A stretch of DNA of 64,000 nt from Rhabditophanes sp. KR3021. Lineage: Eukaryota; Nematoda; Chromadorea; Rhabditida; Alloionematidae. Below the pieces are notes generated by a model, which did not search any database, was not told the origin of the DNA, and saw nothing but the letters and a program-made list of their open reading frames with translations. Shown here one piece after another: positions 35,254 through 45,861 of this stretch (the stretch's first letter is position 1; each line of letters starts with the position of its first letter). The stretch lies in the NCBI GenBank assembly GCA_963281155.1, contig CAUJLY010000002.1, positions 1,550,001 through 1,614,000 of the forward strand. The letters are read 5' to 3'. Both the position numbers and the translations under genes were made by a program.

Positions 35254-36299
35254 CTAAGTTCCCTTTTGTTGGCAACAATTTTGCTTCCACGAAGCTGAAC
35301 CGTCTGCATATTTTTCCTTTTTCCAAATAGGAACAGTTTCTTTTAAATAGTCAATTGCAAAAGAAGTTCCAGCAATGGCGTGTTCCCGATGTGGAGATGA
35401 CGTTGCTATGACAACAGAGGCTTCTGTAATTGGAACAATATTTGTTCGATGCGAAATAGCAATGCAATGGAGTGATGGGTATAACTTTCTTGTTTCAAAA
35501 CAGACATTATAAAGTTGTTTTCTAGCCATGTCTGTGTAACATTCATATTCTAAGTCAATGACTCGCTTGTTTTTGAAAGTATCTCTAGTTGTACCGATAA
35601 ACGTTGATATAGCTCCACATGAAGGTGAAATAACTAAATTTACATGCATATCATGATCGAGTTTTTGATCTGTAATTCGAATGACATTTAATTTAAGTGA
35701 GTTGTAGATGTTGGTGGCATATGAAGGCAATTGCTCATAGTTAATATCATCTCCTGATACAAAATCAATTTTGTCTTTGACAGACTTAGCAAGCTCTTCA
35801 ATTTTGAGATATTGTGGCCAGACAATTTGCTCGAAGTATCCAATTAAATCTGGAGGATCATAGTCGTCTCTTTTAAGTCTTCTTTGGTGACAGACATCTT
35901 TGGATAAAGTAGCAAATATGGTCTTGTCACTTAGTTCCATCAAGCTGGCAATCTCAGTCAACATATTTCCTTCGACAATAACAAGATCCGCTTGTAATTT
36001 AGCTTCCTCGACATCTTTAATTAGTAGTTGAATATCGAGTGCCTCAACTTCATCATAATTCCAATATAATGTGTTTTCATATTCAATACTCTGAACCTGT
36101 TTGATCATTTCTTTTTGAAAATAGTAATCATCTTGCGATAGACTAATCACTTTCACACCTTTTTCCTTGGCCTAAAATATCATGACAATCAATCAATTAT
36201 TTAATTTAGTGAATAACAACAAACCTTGCTGACTATAAATTTAGTCAATGTTGTTTTTCCGCTATTCGTTGCTCCAGCAATTGTTAAGACGAAAGCCAT
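35254..36299 (-). CDS. Nicotinamide riboside kinase fused to molybdopterin synthase large subunit (MoaE/MOCS2B)
   Basis: Exons 36299-36225 and 36171-35254 with a 53-nt intron give 330 residues. Residues 1 to about 175 are an NRK-type kinase: P-loop GATNSGKTT (9-17), SQDDYYF (37-43), IVEGN, the lid-like RRLKRDDYDPPD and GYFEQIVWPQYLK, all NMRK1 hallmarks. Residues about 185-325 are MoaE: GAISTFIGTTRDTF, DLEYECYTDMA, ISHRTNIVPITEASV, SSPHREHAI and the catalytic lysine motif VPIWKKEKY (309-310). The first activity would make NMN from nicotinamide riboside. The second, with a MoaD partner, converts precursor Z to molybdopterin. Both halves look intact. There is no separate small-subunit gene nearby. 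Confidence 0.9.
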
Positions 36300-36837
36300 T
36301 TTTTAACGCTTTTAAAATAGATAATACGAAATTCGTGGGGGTAATCAAATGTGAAATGGAATAGTTTTGTGTGCGATCATGTTTTACAACACCTAATAAA
36401 ACATATGTTTGTGTTGTTTATCTGCATAAGAGTACTAGGAAGTGACATTTTTGTTGTATCTAAAGCTTAGCAAAAGTATCAACTTTTTTTGCGTATAATA
36501 ATCAAAAAAGATAAAGGGGAGTTATGGGAGATGTTAAATTTGTTGTGAAAATTGGGTGCATGTTTAATGGTTGTTAAATTTTATTATCTACTACACATAA
36601 TAAAATGTTGATATGCTATTCAAAATGTGAAGAAGGTATTATAAATGCTGTGGTAGTGAGTGCGTATTTATACTTATGACGATAATTGATAGTATGATAA
36701 GGAATACATTAAAAAATTAATTTGGCTACTTCTTTGAAAGTCTGGTAATCTTTTGTCAATCTGTCATTTAAATACCAAGTATGTAAATATTTAAAGAATA
36801 AGCGAAGAGATATAATCAAGAGTTTGGGATACATTTT

Positions 36838-37254
36838 TTATAAGTTTAGGCATAATAATAAAAGTATTATAAATAAAAAAGGATTTATAAATTGCAAATT
36901 ATTGGTACTATTCGCTGAAAGAGAATAATCTTTATCTGCATTACACAATGAGTAGTCACATACACATCTCGAAAACCATTGAGCACCAAATCCTGATTGA
37001 ACACATTCAACTTCCTCATCAACGTCTGTGCATCCCTTTATCACGATCCTTCTATTTGTATCTAGAGACGAAGTTTCAGTTCTGATACAATATTTTCCAT
37101 GACAACCGCCTTCATTACAATTTATTGTGTCTGAAGTACAGTCGAAACAATCAATTGTAAAAACGGCTGGAAAGTGATTAATAAGTAGCTATAAAATGTA
37201 TACTTTACCTGGTAGAATTGAAATAAATGAAATAATATAGTATAACTTCTTCAT
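36838..37254 (-). CDS. Small Ly6/uPAR-like (three-finger) GPI-type surface protein
   Basis: Exons 37254-37209 and 37166-36838 (42-nt intron) give 124 residues. A signal peptide (MKKLYYIISFISILP) is followed by a Cys-rich domain: DCFDCTSDTINCNEGGC, CIRTETSS, KGCTDVDEEVEC, and the closing CVCDYSLCNAD, the CxCxxxxCN ending of Ly6/three-finger folds. A C-terminal hydrophobic tail (FINPFLFIILLLLCLNL) without charged end suggests GPI attachment. The spacing also resembles the nematode ET module. Function is not known; such proteins often act as extracellular modulators of receptors or channels. Confidence 0.75.
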
Positions 37255-40200
37255 CCAGATGTAATATAATGAAATATTTAAGGCGAGGTAATAGTATGGA
37301 CGTTATGGTTTAAAGAAGATTTGAATGAAAGTTAATGGAAAATAAAATTGTAGTTATAGTGGAAAGTACTAATATATATCTCCTTATCAAAAAAAGATTG
37401 CCTCAATATTAGTTGGAGGCCGTTGAAAAATTATTATGAATATACATTTAGTATATTTGTTGTGTATGTATGTGTGTGTAGTGGACGAATTCTTTTTGAG
37501 TATAAAATGTTGTATATCTAATATTAATATAATGTATTCTCGTTTTCGGCTGTGATGGTGCCTTTTTAAATTCAATTGTCACTTTCAGGGGTTGGGAATG
37601 ATGATGGTTGTTAGGTTGCTAGCCAAAAGTATATGAAGTTGGTGAGGAATAAGTTTGGACCATACATAATAATAAGCAATCATAAATAATGTATGTGAAA
37701 GGAATGGGAGGCAAAAATCGGGAGGTAATTAACGGAAATTGAATAGTGCTTACAAAATATCAGCAATTTGGAGCTAACAAAAAGGGTTGACAAAAAGAAT
37801 TAACGAAAGGAGTTGACGTTGCTCAAAAGACCAATTGTTGTAAGTTGGAGCAGGTGTTGTGCCAATTTTAAAGTGCATATGAAAAAATGTATTTCTTTGT
37901 ATTATTTTGGGAATTGGGAAACAACAAAATACAATTTCTAATTACAACGGTCAAACATTAAATATTATTAGAATTAGCACAAAACTGTAGCTAAAACGTT
38001 CTATTTGAAAAGAAATATTTTTTGCAAGATGAGTTTCCTTATCAAACATCTTTTCAAACTTGTGACACTCAAAATCTGTTTCTGTAAATGTTATAAATAG
38101 TAATTTTTAATTTAGCTACCTAATACATATTGTAGAGCAATAGCAAAGCTGCAAATCGTCATTATAACTTTTTTATAAATACTGTTTGTTACATCAAGAG
38201 TTATTGTGGTTTAAAGTTACTGAAAAAATACTTTTTATCTGACAAATATTTCTCCTTGTATCAAAGATGTACTATTATTCTGATTCAACTACCCAGTATA
38301 TATTGCAAAAAGTCTACTGAGCTCCAAAAGTAGATTCTAACTAGTGACTTAACAAATTATTGGTAAGGATTGGCTAACTGGATAAAGATATTTTAGCCTA
38401 ATTTCCTTAAAATACTTTTTAAAAGTTAAATGACTTTTAATCTGATAAATTGATTACCAATTAAATTACAACTCTTGTAATCAAAGATTTGATTATAAAA
38501 ACTTGACGAGAGGAATATGTAAGCTAATACATTATTTTTTTAATTTGGATATCTTGTAGCGATGGAAACATAAGATTTGATAAGCAGTGTATAAAATATT
38601 GTTATTACAGTCTTTTTGCAGGAATTAAAATGATTAAATTTACATACATAGGTTTAGTTAAATACTTTAAGCAAATAGGCTAAGTATTCAACTCAGAAAA
38701 AATGCATACAAATGATTTAAAGTTTTATTAAAAACGAATTTGAAGTCATGATATTAAATAGATTCAACAATTATGTTATAATCAAACCTATCTATAGGTT
38801 TGGGCCAGACTAAAAACCCAAACCCAACTTTTTTCAAACTTGGGTTGGGTCAAAATCTTAAAATGATATTTTTGCTTCAAAAATTATGTAATATGAAATA
38901 ACATATTATTAAAAGTTATGTCATTTTATAATTGGTCATATGTTGTTAATTTTATCTACTAAAAAAGAGTATCCAGATCTTGAAACATCAACGGAGGAGG
39001 TGTTTAAGGGTTCGTACCTGAGAATAGTATTATTGTGAGTAACAGTTAAAATCAGCTTTCTATTGGTGTGAGACAAATTGATATTGGAATTAATCTTGAC
39101 GACAAGGAAAGCAGTAGTATCAAAACGATAGTTTATGAGAAGCCTAATTCATACTTCAATCATGAGTTAAAGCTTATGTTCTGTTGCAAAATCAATTTTA
39201 ACAACAGAACAAGTCTCAAACACGAAACTTTTCTCATGAATCTGTGTTTAAAAGGCAATCAAGATATTTTAACTGAAACGTTGGAGTTATAGTGAATATT
39301 TTATTGGTTTTTTAATGACTTTTCTTTTATATAGTTTGGTATTTTTTAATTATAAATACAAATATTCACTTTTTAAAATTCATATATTCTGATCCAAACC
39401 CAACCTCATTTTTGAAATGGGTTTAATTATAATACATAATTGTTTAATTATATTAGCTCGCTTGCCGTTTTTGTATGCAATCGAATAAATAATAAAAAGA
39501 GTTATTAAATTTTATATTTTATGATGAAGGTAAAGGCATTATTGGAAGTAAACAATGTGGTTTCTTTTAGACTACGCAAGGATAGAGTATGTAAAGCAGG
39601 AAATTGTAAAGATAATCTAAAAGTTGTATTTTTAATAATACCATCTTACCAACCGTGTTTAAATTCCTCTTTCAACCTTCATGTTTGATGACGCTCTTGC
39701 TTAAATTATCACTACCACTTAAATCATCTCTTCTGTTGCAGTTTCAATTAATCAAACTAAGAGATTAAAAGGATCTTGTGCGATGTAGTTGTAGAATACA
39801 AAAATGTACGAAGATTATCTTTTGCCAATGAAAACTATTACGGTTAAATCTATTCAACTCAAAAGCAACCCAGTTTGAGCTACAATAGTAAATAAATTTG
39901 TTTTATACTCTTTGATTTTGATACACCAAATAATTGTCTATTTAAACTCAACAACTAGTTGGAACAAAGTTTATTTATAGAAGTACATACATTACCCATT
40001 ATAGTGTACACAATTCAAGTTTTCTCATTTAAATAAGCCTAATAAAGACTGATTTAAATGCCATAAAATGTAACTACTTATATTTATTGATCATAGTACT
40101 ATCTAAACAAACAAAACTTCTCTTTACTGGGCGCTGTATTACTTCTTAAGAATCATCTCTGACGACCTTATACAAAAACTGTTAAGGTACACTATTGTTA

Positions 40201-40349
40201 GGAATGACTTTATCATTCTCCACACTAATACAAAATAAACATGTATCGTTTTGAACAATTTCCTGTATACATTACAACACCACATTCATTCGTTCCTATA
40301 CATTTTTTGTTAGGCTTTTATTTTGAATATTCATTTAAAAATTGTAGGA
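37255..40349. other. Intergenic region with a possible inverted-repeat element
   Basis: About 3 kb of AT-rich sequence. The only structured part is at 38815-39425: a hairpin-forming CCCAAACCCAA/TTGGGTTGGG stretch at 38817-38849, a related inverted copy at about 39392-39425, and between them a 74-codon open frame (39068-39292, MRQIDIGINLDD...). No gene is recognised elsewhere. Confidence 0.35.
38815..39425. mobile_element. Possible small inverted-repeat element
   Basis: The left end AAACCCAACTTTTTTCAAAC, followed by TTGGGTTGGGTC, resembles the reverse complement of the right end (AAACCCATTTCAAAAATGAG followed by GTTGGGTTTGGATC), about three quarters identical over some 38 nt. The interior holds a 74-codon frame without recognised domain. 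Size and ends would suit a MITE-like or decayed DNA transposon. Target-site duplications are not clear. Confidence 0.3.
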
Positions 40350-43300
40350 ATGCTATTTTCTCGCAAGAAGAAAGAAGCCAAGAAGGCTAAAAAAGCTGCA
40401 TTGAATATTAGATCAAGGCCTGTTTTGGGTGTACCTTTATCTGAATCCGCGCTTACAAATAAAAGTCACGATGGAATTCCTGTTCCTGTGATAGTTAGAC
40501 TTTGCATTGATTATGTCGATGAGTTTGGACTGACAGTCGAAGGTATTTACAGAATATCTAGCCCAAAGACTAGGTTGGATGAATTAGAAAAATTAGCAAA
40601 TGAGTATGGTGTAGTTGTTTTTGAAGATCCCCATGAGGCAGCTGGACTATTAAAGAGATTTCTAAGGCAGTTACCCGAGAATATTTTAACCGATAAATTA
40701 ATTGATAAATTCGACAAAGCATCAGGAGGTAATTTGATTAAATCAAACTATAAACTAGTATTTTAGCATGCAGATGTGATCCTTTGAAGCCCTGTTTTTG
40801 TGAATCTTCAGCCAAATTAAAAGATCTGCTGCATCAACTGCCCATACAAAATTATTTTTTATTAGCTTATGTATTCATTCACTGTCAAAAAATAGTTATG
40901 ATGTCTTCGGAAAACAAAATGAATATTCCAGCATTAGGTAAATTTTTATCAATTACAAAACAAAAATGGGAGTAACATGTTGGACTTCAATATGCACACA
41001 AATGTAAAAATCTTTTAAAAATAGTTTTGCGGATTCACTGTTCTTTGTTGGGTCCATGTATGGGACTGGAACTAATGATAAAAATAGTTTCCATGAGTCA
41101 AAATTAGTAGCCTGATCATGGTAGACACTCATGAAAATACATTTAATCTTCTCAGCAATCTTTTCAGAAAGATAGATGTTTTTTAGAATGATTAATCTTC
41201 TATCAGCTTTAACCACTTACGGAAGTTTCCTTTGTTCGACATATCCCTGTTTGTCAACAAATCGTTGTCATAAATATGTAGAGCCATTATTGTACCCATC
41301 TTGAAGCCTCCGCAATAGAAAATACTCAGCTTCCATCTTAGATCACAACTTGTGTACAACTTTAAATTACAAATCTAAAAGTATTGGTAATAAATACCTA
41401 ACATTTTATCTAACATAAAATAATTTATTAATCATTCACTCACTAATTATTATTCTATTCTAGGAGTTTTGTTGCAACAAATTTTAGATGCCCCTCGCAA
41501 TATTGTCAGAATATTTTTATTAAATGCTTCAGAACTATTGAATTCAAATGGTTTAAAGGTACAAATTACTTTAAATTATTAAATATTGATTGTTTCAGGC
41601 CAATTATCTATTTGAAAATATAACGTTAAAGCGGTAAGTTTTGTTGGTGGATAAATACTTATAAATCATCACGCATATCTATTTTTGAATCTTCTTTTTG
41701 CAGTGATGCGATGTTGAGAGATTTATTACTCATTGATATACGACCATCTTTATTGAATTCAACTGAAGGGTGAATCTTTTTAGTCTTTATGTCATTCTTT
41801 ACTTTTTTCACAACAAATACGATTAGGATAATTATTGTTATAACTGCGAAAATAACTATTCCGATTCCTAGCCACGAAGAAAAGCTCTCTTTTTCTGAGT
41901 TATCCTTTTTGACAGCGTTTATATCATATAAAGGTCTATTTTCATCTGCTTCCAGTGTTGTTATATTACGAGTCAATTCATCGGAACTCGACCCAGCCAT
42001 AAATGTTACCTAAAAAGAGAATATATTTTGAATGGATATCATCTAACTTACATCTTCCAAGTTGAATCCTTTAGTAGTGTCAGCAGGATTTTCAGTTGTT
42101 GTTGTCGTGGAAGGAGCAATGGTTGTTATATCTTGGCTCTCAACATATTTACTCAATTCCTTTTCATCAATTTCCATAATAGATATATTATTGAATTTCC
42201 AAGGTCTATTACAAACCGTATTATTTGATTGTTTCAAGAAGAAATCTTTCTTAAATTTGGCTGCATTTTTGTATTTGATATCAATAGCTTGTTTTAGAGA
42301 CTTAATGTCTTCACTGCATAACCATGAATTTTCACTTAAATCCAGGTCCGTCAAAGCCTCTAATTTTTCCACCAGTCCTCCGCTAAATTTAGTTAATTTA
42401 TTTCCATTTAAGTTCAATTTAGTAAGTGAGAATTCTTGTTCTGCAAAGGCTTCTTCATGAATTGAGGTTATTAAGCAATCACTACCATCAAATTCTTGCA
42501 ATGATGGCAATGTTTTTAATAGTTCCTTATTAATTGAAGAAATTCCAGTTGCTGAGATGTTTAATTTTTGAAGCATTATTAGATTATCAAAGCTTTTATC
42601 ATCAATGTCTTTCAAAGCCCTGTTTTCAGCCAAATTCAATTCCTTTAATGAATTTTTGGTGCCATTAAAATTAAAAGGAGAAATGGATGTTAATTCGTTA
42701 TAAGAAAGATCCAACACTTTGAGCGAGTTCAAATTTTCGAGTAAAGCGGAATTAATAGCTTTTAAATAATTTCCAGCCAACGATAAATGAGTCAAATTTC
42801 GAAGAGATGCAAAGGCATCGACCGATATATTCTCAATCAAGTTAACTCTCAAATCTAGAATTTTCAGTGAAGTCAAATGTTGAAATGTAGTTTCATTAAT
42901 TGTCTTAAAACTGCATCCGGCAAAAGATAGTTCTTCTATATTTTTGAGATTATCAAAAAATGTTGGAGCAATGTTAGTTAAACCATCAATTGCACTCAAA
43001 TCTAGTGCTTTCAAGTTTTTAATATTACTAATTTCTGTCATTAAACTATTGCTTGCATGATTATGTTGTCCAATTTTGAGAGTTTCTAATTTTACTAAAT
43101 TACTTAGTACTCCAATTTCCATTTCACTAATGAAATTTCCAGCAACATTTAAATACTCTAGTGTCTTTGAATTTTCACCAAACTCTTTCGCTGTAATTTT
43201 CGAAATTTTGTTTTCTGAAAGAGACAGAGCTTTCAAGCCTGTAATATTTGAAATTGAAGGGGGAATCTTTTCAATATTGCAATTTTCAATAAAAATAGAT

Positions 43301-44847
43301 TCTAGCTTAGATAATCCGTCAAAAGCATTGTCCAAATTACCCACATTTCCCCGACAATTAGACATCTCAAACTCAATCAAGTTTGGTGCTGATTGTGAAA
43401 AATAATTTGAAGGGAAAACGAATTCGGATGCATTAACATTTCTGATAGAAATCTATAAAATCAATGAGGAGTTAGGGAGAGTATTAAAGTTACCGTTTCG
43501 ACAGTTTCATTCGCATTAACAACTGCTACCATAGATTTTTGCAAGTGCTCCGAATTCGAACCAAACAAGCAAACGATGTTAATATGTTGACTATCATTAG
43601 GATTGCAGAAACAAAAATTATTCGTAATAGTTTTCGGATTTCCTTCACTAATTAAAACAAAGTCATTAGTAGATAAACATCCAGGGATGTCTTTTCCATT
43701 AATTTCGAAAATAAGAGAAGCTATCCATAAAATAGCTAAATATTTCATTTCACCCTAAATGGTAGAATGAATTTAGATCAAATGATATGTCACTAACAAA
43801 TTAATTATGAAGTTAAAACAGAAAGTCAGGTATTTTACCGAAACAATTAGTTAATTTACTTTGTTACTAACATTGCCTTTGTTCAAATGGACGAAAGACG
43901 TTAGTTGACCTGATTTTCGTTTTTTGTATCAGCTGGGGAATGTGAACATTTATGAATATTTATAAATATCTATAAGTTAAGATAGGAAAGAAACTATGAC
44001 TATCATATTTTATTGAAGTGTTATTCGAATTGATATATTAAGTGTGACAAGATATAATGTTATTAATAATTGTTATTACAGATATATTGCACCCTTGACT
44101 TGGCAAGATCATTTTCCTTTAACAGAGAGTGGATTAAATGAAGAACTTGGGAAACAGGAAAGTTTATTGGAAGACTTGAAGAATCAGGTCAGTTTTAAAA
44201 TATCATTTGAAACAAATGAAAAATAATTATTAGACTTTAAACACCGCCAAAATGAAGAATGAAGAAAAAAAGGCAAGGGAGGAGGAGAAGAAACGTGTGG
44301 TGTCAAACATTGCGGTAATAAATGAGAAGGTTAGTTTTATTAGAAATTAGAAAGTAATCATTCAATGCATCTCATTTGGATATTCAATAGTTGAATATAT
44401 AGTAGTTGAATGAAGTGGAATAGTTGATTATTTGATGTAATAAAATGATTTTATTTATCTTTTTAGTTGAAGACATTGCCCAAACCATTACATTCATCGT
44501 CCATTGAATCAATCATGAATGAAGAAGAAAAGAAGTTTGAGGATGAAGAAAAACAGCTGATGACTGTAAATCAAGTAATTTTAGAAAAGAATAAAAGCGA
44601 GATGGCTGCGATTGCTTCCATGTTACATCAATTTAATCAGAATGTTGGCATTAAAAAAATAGATTCAATAGATACAACTGAAAACATTCAAGATAATTGT
44701 TGGATACAAGAGTGTGAGGAGGAACGGAAAAAAAGAAGAATTCTACTACTACACATCCATAGTCTACAGGAGCAATGTACTATGTTAAGGGCTTCTATCG
44801 AAAGATGCAATCATGAAGCATCATCAATTACCCAGACAAAATTTTAA
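40350..44847 (+). CDS. RALBP1: RalA-binding protein 1 (RhoGAP)
   Basis: Seven exons: 40350-40728, 40767-40937, 41464-41558, 41599-41633, 44082-44187, 44234-44329 and 44467-44847. They join in frame to 420 residues. After a Lys-rich start (MLFSRKKKEAKKAKKAA) comes a RhoGAP domain with GIPVPVIVRLCIDYV, the arginine finger in VEGIYRISSPK and AAGLLKRFLRQLPENIL. Next is the RALBP1-specific region PLTWQDHF ... NEELGKQESLLEDLKNQ and a coiled-coil Ral-binding part (EEERKKRRILLLHIHSLQEQ). RALBP1 is a Ral effector and Rac/Cdc42 GAP acting in endocytosis. The long human N-terminus is missing or lies in upstream exons: an acceptor ends at 40347, just before the ATG. The 2448-nt fourth intron contains a complete gene on the other strand. 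Confidence 0.87.
40953..41330 (-). pseudogene. Antisense coding-like remnant in RALBP1 intron 2
   Basis: The minus strand of this 526-nt intron reads LRWKLSIFYCGGFKMGTIMA, then LHIYDNDLLTNRDMSNKGNF up to a GTAAGT donor-like site. It is followed by an 87-codon open frame (KIKCIFMSVYHDQATNFDSW...). Composition is coding-like, but no complete gene or family is recognised. It may belong to the same class of antisense debris seen in the ADAM10 introns. Confidence 0.3.
41659..43748 (-). CDS. LRR transmembrane receptor-like protein nested in a RALBP1 intron
   Basis: Three exons, 43748-43494, 43452-42052 and 42009-41659, with 41- and 42-nt introns, give 668 residues. A signal peptide (MKYLAILWIASLIFEING) and a short N-terminal Cys region (CFCNPNDSQHINIVC) lead into about 15 leucine-rich repeats of the LxxLxLxxNxI type (LEYLNVAGNFI, LKILDLRVNLI, LTHLSLAGNYL, LKVLDLSYNEL). 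A Thr-rich stalk (TTIAPSTTTTTENP) and a single membrane helix (about 598-619, SSWLGIGIVIFAVITIIILI) follow, then a basic cytoplasmic tail. It resembles extracellular-LRR proteins of nematode epithelia such as the eLRR family, but I do not assign an orthologue. The whole gene lies inside RALBP1 intron 41634-44081 on the opposite strand. Confidence 0.85.
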
Positions 44848-44975
44848 CGTTAATTTAAATAAATCCTTTCCCAACAATTTAATTTATAAAAGTATAATTG
44901 ATGACTTTAATTTATTTAATGAGCTACCAATTGTTTAATGGACCTAAAATGATACACATAGTTTAGCGATGACTT

Positions 44976-45475
44976 TCAACGATATAATTCCCGTTGACAT
45001 CTTTCAGAAAGTAATTTCTTGCTTTGAGCATCAACAACTTCCTCCACCGCTTTTTCACGTTTGATTAAACGAAGCTGAAATTAAGTTTAATTAATTGCAA
45101 TTAGTTTTAATTATAAAATATACCCTATTAACTGCAGCTTTCTTTTCATGCAAAGGGGCATCTTGTAGTGTCAACTTTTCTAAATGTTCGCTATTTTCGG
45201 TGATACATTTCTCAATCAGGGCAAATTTAGTCTTTTGAAATATATCGTATTCTTTCATGATTTCGTCACAAATTTTGGCGGAAGCAGTTTTTGCAAATGA
45301 CTGTGTTGGCAAGTCACAATTCAATCTGAACGCAAGTCTGTCGTCTACTTTCCTCATTTTTGCTAATGCATTCTGAAATTATACAAAAATAGGATATTTT
45401 AAAATGGTTTTATTAATTAACCTCAAAAGACAAATGATCCAGACAGTTAACGACAATCTCTTTATTTGTACCCAT
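44976..45475 (-). CDS. MIX23: MIX23 (CCDC58) mitochondrial protein
   Basis: Three exons, 45475-45422, 45372-45124 and 45074-44976 (two 49-nt introns), give 133 residues; the human protein has 144. The start MGTNKEIVVNCLDHLSFENA leads to KMRKVDDRLAFRLNCDLPTQ, which aligns with the human MRTIDDRIVHELNTTVPT block. A conserved ALIEKCITENSEHLEKL and a basic C-terminal helix (LIKREKAVEEVVDAQ) follow. MIX23 is an intermembrane-space protein that supports the TIM23/MIA40 import system. It sits between the ends of RALBP1 and the start of UPF1. Confidence 0.85.
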
Positions 45476-45861
45476 TATTTTGATGCACTATTTATAGATT
45501 AGCAGCTTTTTTGAAACAATCTTGATTTTTATTAGAAGTGACTATTTCCCAATGCTCATTGGTTTTTCTATATAAAAGGTGCGTTGTAGAATGCTGTTTT
45601 TTTTGGATTTGCCATGTCTGAGCGTTTATTAGACATTTTATTACTTTACACAAAGTTGATAGGTGCATACATTTTTCTTGTGCATACATCTAATCTAGCA
45701 CAACATTAGTTGCGTCAGGCACAAACCACGTCTTCATTTCGATATAACCTGTTTTGTATTATCACGTTTCCCATACACACATATCTGTGCATTTATTCTA
45801 TACTTTATATTAATTTTTTTCCTATTCTTTTACTTATTTTTTGTTCATTTTTTAGACATTT

